A stretch of 64,000 bases of DNA from Taeniopygia guttata. Lineage: Eukaryota > Chordata > Aves > Passeriformes > Estrildidae. The notes below the pieces were generated by a model. That model saw only the letters and a list, made by a program, of their open reading frames with translations. It had not been told where the DNA came from and did no database searches. Shown one piece after another: positions 51,301-63,722 of this stretch. Made by a program: the position numbers and the translations under genes. Numbering within the stretch: the first letter of the stretch is position 1; every line of letters starts with the position of its first letter. Location: contig NC_133032.1 of NCBI RefSeq assembly GCF_048771995.1, positions 14,450,501-14,514,500 on the forward strand. The letters run 5' to 3'.

Positions 51301-54300
51301 TTGAAGGTCTCTCTGATTTCTAGATTAATTAGATAAGGAAACTGTACGATGTTTTGATGCATTTTATTTTATGTCTACTGTGTAGACCAGATAAATTAAA
51401 TAGTTTTTTTCCATAAGCTTATATGTTGTATATGGTCTAAAGCAGATTGTAAATGAATTTTATTTATTTGGGGCATAAACCTTTTTTTGGTATCATTTTA
51501 TGCCATTTCTTTATGTACCTATTGTTTCAATGAGTATGATGTCAGTGGAAGACTTCTGTTACTAAGGTCCTTGCTATAAAATGCATTACTCACAGAACTA
51601 TTTCTGCTTCATAATGTAAACAGTGTTTCATTTCTTTATAATGGTTCAGTTTAAACAGTTATACTTATCTCTATCACTACAGTGCAGTGTTGGTACATTC
51701 TGATTCTTGTTAAAGCTGATAACTTTTTTCTGTGTTTCAGATCTTCAAACTCAATTGCTTTGGACTTACTAAGTGGCCATTTTCTTTTGTTCAGTATGCC
51801 TTTTTCAAACAAATGTTTTGCAAGTATTTAGTATGAATCATTGCAAGTTTCTATCAAGTGGCCTGAGTGCTAACATCCATGCCAACCTTGGCCAACACTG
51901 CTCAAACACTCCTAAAACCAGCTCAGCTGCACATGCTCCAGTACAAACACAGTCCTGTGCAGTGCTCAGTGCTCTTCCCCTAAGGCAGAGACACAAGATA
52001 AAATAATTGTGCTTTTTTAATATAAAAGTAGTTCTATAGGTGAATTAGCCATGTATTCAAAATCAAGTACAAGGGAGATAACTCTATTACCACACACCAC
52101 ATTATTAAATTTACTATTAATTATTGCAAGACCTAGATGTGTGTTTTGATTTCCAGCTTCATGAGCCTTTTTCTCCTAAAGCAAATCTATTTCATTTTAG
52201 CAAGTTCTGTCCTGATGCAAGACATTGAAGTTTCCTCACCTTCTTAGCCTATTCCACAACAATCATAAACCCTTTTCTGATTTATTTTCCAAATTTATTA
52301 CTGACCAATAAATACAAAAAAGATAGCACACGGTCTAATTCCATATCTGTCAAAGTCAATACAGAATCCAGGAGGCTCCTAACTTACAAAGGAAGTTATA
52401 GGTTTTGTTTCAGAAATGAGAATTTATTCACATTTCACATTTATTTACTGACAGAAAGTTGACTACATTGTTACTGAACTAAAAATACCGACTGGATGGC
52501 ATAAATACAAAACCAACTATGCTTTCAAAGGCCAATTACTTGCTGTTTACTTGTAACTTGTGAGAATCTTCAGAACAAGCTGGAACTGTTTTAAGATCAG
52601 CCCTTGAAACAGGAAATGGGTATTAAAAATGTTGGACAATATGATCATTGAACACCTCCTCACTTCATGCACGACATGCTTTACAGGCATTCCCAACATC
52701 CAATGAGTAAAGTAATACTGAAAAAGCTGCAAAAAAACATACCATTTGTCAAAGAGAGCAGGAAAGATCCAGAACACAGGCAAATCCTAGAACTGTCATG
52801 GATAAATGAAAAGTCTGTCAAGTTTAGTTTTTTGTCCCCCATGGTGGCCAAAAGACAACTAAGATTGGACAGAAAGAATAGAACAGTCCTTAAAGGTACT
52901 TAAAAAATAATGTCAACAAGAATTGAATCAATTTAATTTAAAAAAATTATTCAACTCCTTAGCTACAGTTTGAAATAATTTTTTGAGTCATATATGGGTC
53001 AAAATTAACACTGGAATCTGAAGACAATCTCTAGCCAGTGTCAAAATTTAGCCTGAAGCTTTAGATAGAACTTTTGCTTTGTGCAGTTACCAGCAACAGC
53101 TAAAAAAAAAAGTGATAAAGACAGAAAAATAGTAAATTTTGTTAACTGTTTTTTTTAATTGCACCTTCACGTAGGGAACTAATATTCCCTTGATATGGCT
53201 AAATGATTCCTAACAACAAAACACCTGGTAGGACTGTGCTGTAATAGAGAAGTCTTCTTAAGGTACCTGAGTGATAGGTTTATCACTGAGCCAATGCCAA
53301 ACACTGGATAGTGCTAAAAGAAAAGTACTGTCTACTTTTGGAGACCATAAGGCTTTAAGAACCGATCTTGAATTGCAAGAGAAACAACAGATATAATTCA
53401 TGTTATGCTGAACCTGCTTCTGCATAACTGACATTAAAAAAATTTCACAGTAATTTAATTATTTTACTATTTTAATACCAAAAGTAATTCAATTTTTACT
53501 ACTATATATTTGATCAGAATAAAATAGAACATATTTAATGAATTTAATTAATCTAATTAATCTGTGCAGAGAAAAGTTACTGTCACTAAGACAACAGTAT
53601 AGTAGAAACCAAACCAGTATTTTGAATAGTCACTGAAGGTGACTGAAATTGTGTGTGTAAGGGTATCTATAATGCACTGTAGGCAAGAACATTGGCACTG
53701 GAGAAATGATCACTATTTCAGAAGGCACATGCTAACTGCTGCAAGAAATGTCAAAAAAGCAGTACTTGGGCCTTAATAAGTAGCACCATGAAGCAGGGCA
53801 TTAGGAGTGAATTCTCCATAGACAAAATCACTGCAGTGTGCTGTGTGCTTATAAAAGTGTTCCAACCAGAAAGTGTCAAAATTTCTGATTAATTAGAAAC
53901 AAGTGCCTCTTGTCCTTGCTTTAAAAATGCACATTTATTTCATGCTTCCTTTAAAATAATAATTGATTGAAAAACTGCTTTGTGATGATTACTGTTAAAG
54001 AGGGAGAAAATAAAGATGAAAAAGCAAAAAGGGAGATGACGTGTAGGAGCTGATTCACACACAGAACATGTTCAGTGTTTCTTGTTCACTATACTTCCCC
54101 TGACAGCAGAAATACTTTGTATACCCACTTTGATTAGCATGAGTAGACATACAGCATTAATTCCCAGAGGGATGTTAGACATTCAAGGAGAGCAGATGAC
54201 TGATCATATAAACAGCAGCAGACAATATATTAATAAATCAGCAGTATTTCCAAGAGTGCCAAGTGACACTTGGCAAGTGATAGTATCTAACTTCACAATA

Positions 54301-56795
54301 CACATTACTGATGTTTTTGAATTGCCAAAAAGAAGCAATAGTTCACTCATATTAATGGTATTTTCTGCTTTAGTAGGTTCCAAGAGTATCTCTACTGTAG
54401 CCAACTCAAGTCACCTTCTATCTCAGATATGTCTCAGCTATCCAAGACCATTCCCACCTAATCTTGTAATAATACCTTTAATTTTCATTATTGTCCTTTT
54501 GATATTCAAGTAGTATCTGTCTACAATAAATCATCAGTGGAGCTCAAAACATTCTTATACAGAATCCTAGGCTATGTGCACATTTTCTCAGATTACATGA
54601 AGGCAATTGGTACTGACTTTACAGAACATCATAACTGATGGAAAAGCTGTTGCTCCTCATAAAGCCATAAAATGAAATATAAAGCCTTTCCCAGACAGCT
54701 GGAGAACAGGTTCACTCAGGCCATTTATATCAGATAGCCACAGGGGTCTAAAATAATGTAAAAGTGATTCTTGGTAGCTACCATACAGATGGTATCCTCT
54801 TTCTTTTGGGGTCCAATAGGATAGGGAAAAGTAATACAACTTGCAGTAGGCCTCAGGTGTTCACAAAACAGAGGGGAGAGAAGAGGGAGGATAAAAGTCA
54901 AGCCACAGAACAACTGCAAGTTCTTCATCACTCCAATTTTCACTTATAGTCTGAGTGCCAGGAAGGGTAGGGACCAATACAAAAAGCTGTGGTGTAGAAG
55001 TCTTTGATCTTCTTTTCCTACTAGGAATCTAAATTGATAGTCAGAACACTAATGCTGCTAAGTTGGAGGAGCTACAGAGGTATCACATCAGACAGTCAAA
55101 ATAAATCCACTATGTTTTGACACACTGCATAAATTACGTCCTCTTATGTACTACCACAGAAATAGGATAAAGAAAAACAAGCTGAACCTGAAGCCAAGTC
55201 CTATTTCTCTGGAGTGTAACACAACATTGTCCCACTTGCCATATTCACTAGGGAGATGAGTGAAATCTCCACAGTGACCTAGTACAGCTGTTCACTTGAT
55301 GCTTTTCAGGTAAATTGCTAAACTTAGGTTCAATTCAGGTGTTTGTCACTGCCAGCCTGGAGGCTGCACCAGAAAATAGCAGTTTCTGAAATAACTGAAC
55401 TTGAAGGTCAGCTAACTGATACTGCCTTAATCAATAAAAAAATTGACCCAGCAAATAAACTGGTAGGTTTCTCTAAAGCAAACCATATGGTTAGCCTGAC
55501 AACCCTGCCCACAAATTTGTCAGTAACTCATAAAATATTGCACAGTATTAAGAAGCTGCTGGAGATCTGGCAATAAAGTAATGTTGAACAGCTCCTTTAT
55601 GTACATGCCTGGATAGATTTCCAAATAAGACAGCACAAAATGCATCAAATATACATATACTGAAAATCTCAGTCCCTCAAGTACATCTGAATCCCTTTGT
55701 GTTGCTCTAGCCACATAGAGACCAGAAACAAACTCAATTTCCCCAGCCAAAAACTTCCCTGTGTTTGTAGAACTCGTACAGAGTCCCTCTGGCAGACACA
55801 AAGCTGGCACTTCTACTCCAGCTTCTAGCATCAGAACAGAAGCACAAGGGGCACTGCTGGATTTCTGTCTTCTCTGTTGGCATGCTGCTATTTAGAGGAC
55901 AGTTGAAAGACTTTAGATTATCTCCAAGACTGCCCTGAACTACAGTGAGTTAGCATAAGTCTAGTCTGGGAATCAAATGGGACTGCAAAACTCAAATATT
56001 CCAATTTTTTTTTTTCCCACTCTTGACCCATTAGTTACCAGGTATTCTACTTCTTGCTCACTCAATCTCTCTTCCTGTTGCAATTTCCAAGATCTTCCAA
56101 GCCCTTTGAATATGAAAATTTGACACTGGCATTAAAAAAAAGAGGTCTTAATTAATGTGAATTCTCAATTTATCTTAATTCAAAGGAAAAATATTACTAA
56201 AGAAAAGAGATTAGGTGCCCTCCTAAATCATCACATTTGAGCTTTAATCTCAAACAAACCCGGCAAACTTAGAGAATACTTTCTTTAGCTAGTTTTAATA
56301 ACCTCTACATATTTCCTCAGATTCTGTCTCTAAATACTGAACTGTTCCCTTTCTTTCTGCTGGAAACAGCTTGGCTCACAGAGTGGCAGTTATGTATAAT
56401 GATTATGGGATGCACTGCATCCCTCAAATAGATGCTTACCTTTACTTTGAATTCCTTAACAGCTGGACTGTTTTCTAACTTGCAATTTTTGTTGTGTGTG
56501 GCCAGCAACACAATATAAGCCTTTTGCACCAAGCTTCTTTTTCCTCAATGCTCTCAATTTTCCTAAAAAGCTGTTTGTAAAATGCCATGCAAATTAGAAG
56601 AGACTGAGAAACTTCTGTGGGTGGTGAGCATGTTAAAATAATAAATTCATCCCTAATGGCAATGTGGGAATAACAACTGTGCTTTGCCATTAGTCATGGA
56701 TTGGAATCACACCTATCAGCCAGTAACATTATGCACAAATGTTTTCCCCCTCGATATCAGAGATTGTAGAAATATCCACTGGTTAACTGAGGGGT
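48351..56795. other. AT-rich non-coding DNA
   Basis: No supported gene. A 143-codon plus-strand frame (54,082-54,513) ends in a hydrophobic segment, but has no family resemblance and no splice or promoter context. An 8-bp inverted repeat (TTCCCTGA/TCAGGGAA) lies at 49,213-49,236, and a hairpin lies at 50,958. Confidence 0.5.
50958..50984. repeat. 11-bp perfect inverted repeat with 5-nt loop
   Basis: GGTTCTCTTAC, loop GTTCA, GTAAGAGAACC. It is not followed by a T run and lies outside any recognised gene, so no terminator or RNA function is claimed. Confidence 0.95.
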
Positions 56796-56799
56796 GGCT

Positions 56800-56950
56800 G
56801 CTCCACAAGAGGAGGTGAGCTGCAACAAGCCCAGCAGCAAGGTTGGTACCAGCCACAGCACCAAGGGGAGCTAGGAAGGGCAGTAGGAGCTCCAGGGCAG
56901 GGCCAGAGACGATGGCAGGGTCAGGCACAGCCCAAGTCACCCTGCACTTC
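56800..56950. other. GC-rich patch of unknown nature
   Basis: About 150 bp rich in G and C within AT-rich DNA. The minus strand is open for 74 codons with a hydrophobic Leu/Ala-rich stretch. No match was recognised; an old repeat fragment is most likely. Confidence 0.35.
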
Positions 56951-58560
56951 TGCAGTGATTAGGCTGGTTCCTTTCCAGGAAAATAGAACTGCTCTGAATC
57001 TACTCTCAATGATCTAACAGTGGGGTTATCTGCTTTATGAAACAAGAAATGCATCACCCCTTCTGCTAACCATAAAATAGAACTTATTTACTTTAGAGAA
57101 GAGCTGGCCACTGTAACACATGCTGCCAACATGCACAGAACTAAACACCACTACCATGCTGAGGGCAATGCCACCATTGTACAGAAAATGCAGTTCCCAC
57201 AATAGTTGAAAATCCAAATACGAAGCACAGCAAATCTGGCCTACCACTATCATGTAATTCAGGTTTTCTGTCTCTGGAGGCAGCCTCAACATCCTGTCTT
57301 TTTAATAAAAATCCTAAATCTATAAGAGCTAGGTTTTTAAAAACCTATGTAGATAGTTATTATGCAGAAAAAAAATAATGGATGTGATACATAATGATTT
57401 TTAGCTTTTTATGTATTTTTTCATATATTTGTAGCTTTGTAGACTGTTAATGCATAGTTATTACTTTTCCTGCCGTCTCCCATAGTTTAAAAAACCCTTA
57501 GTATTACATTCTTGAACTTCTGTGTAGGTTTTCAGAGTACTTGTTTGCTAACATGAAAGGCAGTTAGAAAAGATAAAGGGCATAAAAGAGACAGTGTTTG
57601 AAATACCTGTGCATGCAGTATTCTTAGTATACATATGATCTGATATCAAAGAACAGCAAGAAAAGAAAAAAGACCCTCTAAGATATTAGTAATTCTATCT
57701 AATCATACTCATCCATACTAGACTGACAAATCCATTAGAAATACCTAATAAGGAAAGACAAAATTACCTTCTTCTATATTTAATTCTATACACACATTTA
57801 AGGCTGCCCTAAGCCCTTCATAAAGCTTAATGTTACCTTCTAGCCCTTTCCCACTTTTTTTTAAAACTTAGAGATCTTACATGTGGAAATGTGTATTAAT
57901 GATACATTAAGACTGCAGAATTATAAGAAATAGATCAGAAATACTTATTTCTCACATATACACGCCAATGACCTTGACATGACATTACTTTTTGCTGTGT
58001 GATCAACTCTACCTTTACATATGTAATATCCTAAGAATCACACATTTTGAACTTTCTGGATTTCAAAGGAAATCTGAGTCCCTACCAGTGCACAGATAGA
58101 GACTTCAGATTCCATTAATTTTTATCTTCTTTAGAACAGAACAAAGGAAATATTGTCAGTTACATTTGAAGAGACAAAATACATGCTTTCTGTTTTTTAA
58201 AGACAGTTAAAATACATTCAGGCTAAACAGTAGAGTCTTTCCTATAGAAGCAGAGGCTGGAGAAGAACTACTCAGCTTGTTGTCAGCAAAAGTAAAATGC
58301 AACTACAGCTGGAGAGGAGATTTTAAGCTGAGCATGGAGGTAGATAAGAACATCTGAAAGGTGAAGAGATTACACAAAAACTAAATCGATTGACACACAG
58401 TATTTTCCCTAGGCAATGCGTATCACAGGTAAAAGACTGAATTGCAAGAGGAGCACAACCTGTCTGCAGAAGGCATGACTCCTAGAATGCTGACAGAAAA
58501 ATTCTGCTAGAGGCATTTCTGTAATTTATTGTTTGTTTTGCCTTGGGGGGAAGAGAGGAG
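56951..58560. other. AT-rich non-coding DNA
   Basis: Only the 18-bp palindrome at 57.33 kb is notable. Confidence 0.55.
57330..57347. repeat. 18-bp perfect palindrome
   Basis: TAGGTTTTTAAAAACCTA reads the same on both strands. It sits in AT-rich DNA with no feature nearby. Confidence 0.95.
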
Positions 58561-58629
58561 ACAAAAAAAAAAATAAAACACAAAAACAAAACCAAACCAA
58601 ACCAACAAAAAAAAAAAACCCCGAAAAAA
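58561..58629. repeat. A/C low-complexity tract
   Basis: A runs with AACC(A)n units, then A12 CCCC G A6. It is similar in kind to the tract at 29,997. Confidence 0.9.
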
Positions 58630-58940
58630 TCACTGTACTGAAAATGTGTTCAATTTCATAAACAGGCACATACTTTATACATTCTTTTCTGTTCACAAGA
58701 AACCTAGTGTATGAGAGAAATAATGGAATTTCACAGCAATGACACCTGCCTGTCTCTTAACTCATTAATTGACTTTCTCTTCTTCTTCCTAGTCTCCATA
58801 TTTAAAGCCCCTCTTGTCCTTTTCACTGTTTTTTTTTTAACCTTCTATTTTCTTTATTTTTTTTCCTCATTGTTAAAGTGTATTGTCCTAAATTACTCAT
58901 ACTCCGCTTTGCCAGACAAGATAATTCAGCATGACTTTCT

Positions 58941-59102
58941 CATAGAATCATAAAGGTTGAAAAAAGTTCTGAAGGTCACAGAAGCAAAGACTAGTCTGAG
59001 CTGGAAGGGATGCGCAAGGATCATCAAGTCCAACTCTTAAGTGAATGGCCCCAACCTTGACATTTTATCACCAGGTCAATACTAAGATCATCAAGTCCAA
59101 CT
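58941..59102 (-). mobile_element. CR1 LINE 3' fragment with internal repetition, antisense
   Basis: CATAGAATCATAAAGGTTGA and then a second CR1-like 3' end (CACAGAAGCAAAGACTAGTC, AGCTGGAAGGGATGCGCAAG, ATCATCAAGTCCAACT) lie in a row. The ATCATCAAGTCCAACT block recurs about 70 bp later (59,018-59,033 and 59,088-59,103). Either two truncated CR1 ends abut, or one copy carries a local duplication. Confidence 0.75.
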
Positions 59103-59103
59103 T

Positions 59104-61430
59104 TATAATCACCAAGTTACTTTGCAATACTTTGCATTTGTATTATGTTTTTTAATTTGTATTATTTTGGAACACAAAATAATTTGTTGTATTTTGTTGG
59201 CAACCCTAGAACTAATTACTCTATAGGTGAAGGAGGGAGAATTAATTCTGACCAGCACAGAGAATGTTTTTTTCCCTCCCATCTGAGGATGCAATCGGTT
59301 CTCTGTGTACAAATAGATAACTCATATTTCCATAGGAAAACACCAACATAATTCTTAAAGTCAGATGGCTTTTAAGTATTAACTACGAGCATATAGAAAG
59401 TGAACTTTATCCGTTGAGTTTTTCATAAAGCAAGGACAGAATCTAAAAACTTTCATGAATGACAAGTTTTTCCATTATGTAATACTAGATATGGTGTAGG
59501 GTTCAAGTTTATTATCCACATGAGATCCATAACCTATGAATACAGTACTGTTAAAAAATGTCATTCCTCTCATAAAGTATATCCTTTCCAGCTGGGTGCA
59601 AGTTAAAATAGTTTGATATTTATGTTCTTGTGAAACTAAGGTGCAGATGGACGTAAAATTTGTCATGGAGCCCAGAAAAAAAGACATCTCCAGGGTATTT
59701 TTTTTCTACTACAGCAGCCACATACAATTTAATGTGTACTCCCAGAGCATTTAGTTCTTCTAAAAACAGTGTCAGCAAAATTTCTGGGTCTCTTTCATGA
59801 ATATTTTAAAAATGTTAATCAGGCTGAAACATGAATGTTCTTTAGCAAGAAGGCTGCACCTCATCACTGAAGGTTTAACAAGAGGAAAGCAGCACAGAAC
59901 TGCAGCTAAGTAGATTCCAGCAACACTTTTATTGCATACATAACTGGATCAACATTTTACTAATAGAGTTAAATTTCAAGCATTCAAGAAGCCTCAAAGT
60001 CCTGACATTCTGGAGTGTCACACAGCATACATACATATTGCTGACATTGCAAGCAATTTGCTCACAGTACAGCTCAAAGACTCTCAGAAATCTGTACTAC
60101 AATATTTTTGCCTGAAGGGTGTCTCTCACTTTCAACAACTCCAGAAACCATATCAGAGAATCTGTCTGATTTAGAAAAAACAATTTTATAAAGCTTTACT
60201 TTAAAAAGCATCTGTTACAGCTCACATATTTAATACAAACCTGCAGCTAAAAACATCAACAAGTCCAGCAAAATAACACACCAGTGGTGGGGTGTAAGCA
60301 CAGAGGATGCCACCTAACATGCATAACTCTACAGGTCATACCACTGTATTTCTATCCCTGCAAAGCAGTTACTAATTTCAATAAGAGCAGCATTATTGAA
60401 AAACATTGCTTTGGCACACTGAATCCTATGACATCTACTTCTTGACTAAAAGCTCCACTCTTCATCACTGTCTTTTCCCCTTAGGCATATTAAAGTCAAA
60501 TTTTGAATTTATGTTATGTTGTCTCTCTCTCCCTCTAAATTATCTAAATATAGGAGTTTAAATTGAGATTTTTTTTTCTCAAAAAGACTGCACACATAAC
60601 CAGCTTTCAGTTTCTTCTTTTACAAAGGAATTTCCTAATGTGGCAAAAAGGAAGAAAAACATGACCGATCCATTGATAAAATGGGAAACAGACATCCTAG
60701 GCAGGGCTTTTTTCTGTTTGTGCATCTCTCTCATATGAAGCCAACCAGAACTTTTTAGCAGCCACATGCTAATGACATGTTTACTTTATGAATACTAAGT
60801 TAAATCACAATGCCCGTAAAAGACTGGTCCGAGGTTACATGTTGTTGGTCTCATTTTATGACCTTATTTTTTTTTTTTACAAAAGCAACAGCAAATCAGA
60901 GAAATTCCAAGGAGGCTCACAGCAGTTTTACACCAAGCTCTTTACAAACATTAGAGACAGTCTCCAGGGCAGGGAGCTTACAAAAGAACACTTTGCTCCT
61001 GGAGGATCTGGGCACACACACTCTGAGTGGCCCAACTGCTGTCAAGCCTTGCGAAGCACTTATTCACATAGATATAAATGCTTCTGATTACAGTTCTACT
61101 GAACTAATTTTAAACCACTTAAACACCCTGCATTTAAAAGCACAGAACTTCTGGGCTGACAACAGTCCCAACTTCCCAATAACTCTGCAGTTGTGGCTAT
61201 TTTGGGAGTCACTGGTGACAGCATGGCTTTAGCAGAGGTGCTGGGACCTGTACAGATGGGAGGGGATGAGGGGCCTTCTTACAATGCAGGATGTATCATT
61301 TATATCAAATGACAACTATTCAGCCAAATACCCAATCACTCTCCATCCCAGTCTGGCTGGATAATGTATATTAAAAAAAAACAATCCTTACACAAAAAGT
61401 TTCTGGTTTCCCATGTGGGGGATGACATAG
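59104..61430. other. AT-rich non-coding DNA
   Basis: No gene or recognised repeat. A 140-codon plus-strand frame (60,810-61,232) spans an internal T run and shows no recognisable domain. Confidence 0.5.
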
Positions 61431-61439
61431 TCAAAATTG

Positions 61440-61605
61440 TCATCCTCCCTGTATGCTGGGATGGGGGTGCCCCTCCTGATGTGCTGCTGCCTTTGTGGGT
61501 GGGGGTGGCCCGTCGTGCCCCTTGTCACCAGAGCAGATGCTGGAAACAGCAGCACTGCCACAAAAAGGCAGCCTCATATATGTGAGTAGGGGAAGGGCCT
61601 TTCAC
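61440..61605. other. G-rich patch beside the LTR
   Basis: A GC-rich patch with GGGATGGGGGTG and GGGTGGGGGTGG lies about 80 bp left of the LTR at 61.69 kb. It does not match the LTR and is unexplained. Confidence 0.4.
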
Positions 61606-61684
61606 ATCTAATAACCTCTGGGTAAGCTGGTTTTTTCACTTGAAAAAGCTGCACATCCTTGATTGTTGGTAGAGACTATGCCCT

Positions 61685-62283
61685 TGTGCTGGTTTCAGAT
61701 GGGATAGAGCTAATTTTCATCTCAGTGGCGGGTAGGGAGCTGTATGTGGGTTTGTGCTGAACACAGGGTTGACAATATAGAGATGTTTTGCTATTGCTGA
61801 GCAGGGCTTGCACAGAGACAAGGCCTTCTCTGCTTTTTATGCAGCCATGCAGGAGAGGAAGCTGAGGGTTTCATGGGAGGTTGGGAGGGGACACGGCCAG
61901 GACAGCTGCCCCAGCTGCCCACAGGCATATCCCACACCATGTGCTGTCATGCTCAGCACGCAAACCCGAGGGAAGAAGGGGAAGGGGAGATGTTTGGGGT
62001 GACAGTGTTTGTCTCCCCAAGTCACTGTTACGTGTGGTGCAGCCCTGGCTGTCCTGGAGGTGGCTGAGCAGCAGCCTGCCCATGGGACCTGGTGCATGGA
62101 TGCCTTGTTTGGCTTTGTTTGTGTGCAAGGCTTTTATTTTATACATTAAATTGTCTGTACCTCAACCCCTGAGTTCTGTGTCTTTTACCATTCAGTTCTC
62201 TCCCCGATTCTGCTGGTGGGGCAGTGAGCAAGTGACTGTCTGGGGCTTGGCTGCTGGCAGGGATTATTGCCCCTAATAGGACA
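61685..62283 (+). mobile_element. Solo LTR of the same avian endogenous retrovirus family
   Basis: It starts TGTGCTGG and shows the family's blocks in order: GGGATAGAGCTAATTTTCAT, TTGACAATATAGAGATGTTT, ATTGCTGAGCAGGGCTTGCA, CAAGGCCTTCTCTGC, GGGGACACGGCCAGGACAGC, CATATCCCACACCATG, GGTGGCTGAGCAGCAGCCTG, ACATTAAATTGTCTGTACCT (polyadenylation-signal region) and a closing GCAGTGAGCAAG...GGGGCTTGGCTGCTGGC block. The right end near ACA at 62,283 is approximate. There are no retroviral coding regions on either side, so it is a solo LTR. It lacks the ATT-rich insertion of the copy at 24.63 kb and looks better preserved. Confidence 0.87.
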
Positions 62284-63540
62284 AATGGTTGTCACACACA
62301 TACAGGACTAGAAACAGATGATAAAAATTACCAAATTCACCTGAAAGTATCACATCTTAATGTCTTGGAACTCTTTCACTTTTAGAAGCTTTACTGCATT
62401 ATGCAAGCCAGACTATCATTTTTAAATTCTTAAGATAAATGCTCTGGTGTATTCTCCCAGCCACAATTCTCAGGTAGCTGCTTACCCCAGCCTGTAAAAA
62501 ACTTGAGCTGAAAGGAAAGCCATACTGACAGAATTATTACTTTTTCCTTATTTAGTATTCTCCCTATCAGTCTCCTTGTTGAAAAATCGCTCTTAACTTA
62601 AACTTCATTAGAGAAAACAAGGAAATCTTTAACAGGTTTGTGTGAATCCAAACATTTTGTCTTTCCAATTAAAGAATGAGGGAGTGCAGCAATAAATAAA
62701 TAAAATAAGCACTGTGGTGGGGACTGCCTGCCACAGCTGACAAGGATTAGGAGACACACTCAAAGCACGGCAGCCTCAGAACAGCACTGCTGCCAGTCTG
62801 CAATCCAGTCTGGTTTGGGAAGACAAGGAAGAGCAAGAAGGGAAGCCTTGATGCATGCTAAAAATCCCAATCCTGATATCAAACTCTTATTGGATTATTT
62901 TTAAGGCTTCCTTTTAATACCAAAAGTAATGCTAATGTCTGAAATGATGTGCCCATGCACCCTAAATAACAGCCCTCACATTTTAAAAGAATTCTGAATC
63001 CCAGCAGGACCACTGACTCCACTGGAGCCACATTAATACACTGCAGAAAACTCATCACATTCTTGTAAAAATCCTTTTCCTGCAATACAGAAGGAGAGTT
63101 GAAAGCAGTAATACCATGGACTGGCAGTAAAAATGACAAAGAGCAGATTGGGAGGCCCTACAAATGAGTTCACTCATCCAATGAATTTTAAATCAAGCCT
63201 ACACAGTCACCACTGAGTCTGTGAGGTGGGAGATCTTACAGAAAATTAGTGAAACTGTGGATATTATTTCATGACCTGCTTAAAAGAGTATAACTAAATG
63301 CTGCTAAAAGGTTAGGCTCGGTATTCCCTCTACCTTCAATTCTCAAAGAAATATTCATTCTGTGTAAGCAGAGACCAGAGAGCACTTTCATGTCCTCTGT
63401 GGCAGGCCCTGAACACATGTAATGCCCAAGGACTAACATCTCTGGTTAGCACTGTCCTTTGCTTCTAAGGAGGCTTTTCTGTAAGAGCTCACAGAGCATA
63501 TCCTCCTTCTTCCTTCCTAGCACCTTAATTATCTTGTGGT
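62284..63540. other. Non-coding DNA, no recognised feature
   Basis: A somewhat GC-richer stretch at 62,715-62,850 has no recognisable coding or repeat identity. Confidence 0.5.
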
Positions 63541-63640
63541 TATACAGAATTAATATTTCATTGGCGAGCTAATCAAAATCAATTAGCCATAACTTTGATT
63601 AGTAATCACAAAATTATTTCCCTTCTTAAGAAGAAAGATG
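63541..63640. promoter_or_regulatory. Homeodomain-site-rich segment, candidate enhancer
   Basis: Several TAAT/ATTA cores crowd into 60 bp, including GCTAATCAAAATCAATTAGC (an inverted GCTAAT/ATTAGC pair) and TTTGATTAG. CTAATCAAA at 63,569-63,577 and TTTGATTAG at 63,594-63,602 are exact reverse complements. Such clusters are typical of vertebrate developmental enhancers, but AT-rich DNA makes TAAT cores by chance. Conservation cannot be judged from this sequence alone. Confidence 0.22.
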
Positions 63641-63641
63641 T

Positions 63642-63722
63642 CATTGTCCCTATAAATTAAATTACAAAAAACTATAAATTAGAAATATAAATTAAACTAT
63701 GAATTAGATTACAAAAATTATG
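63642..63722. repeat. Degenerate AT-rich tandem repeat
   Basis: Variants of TATAAATTA and of (A/G)AATTA(A/G)ATTACAAAAA alternate, the latter about 48 bp apart. The array is imperfect and very AT-rich. Confidence 0.6.

Noticed and set aside
54082..54513. 143-codon frame with a hydrophobic C-terminus
   Set aside because: No family resemblance, promoter or splice context. At this base composition one frame of about this length is expected by chance in 64 kb.
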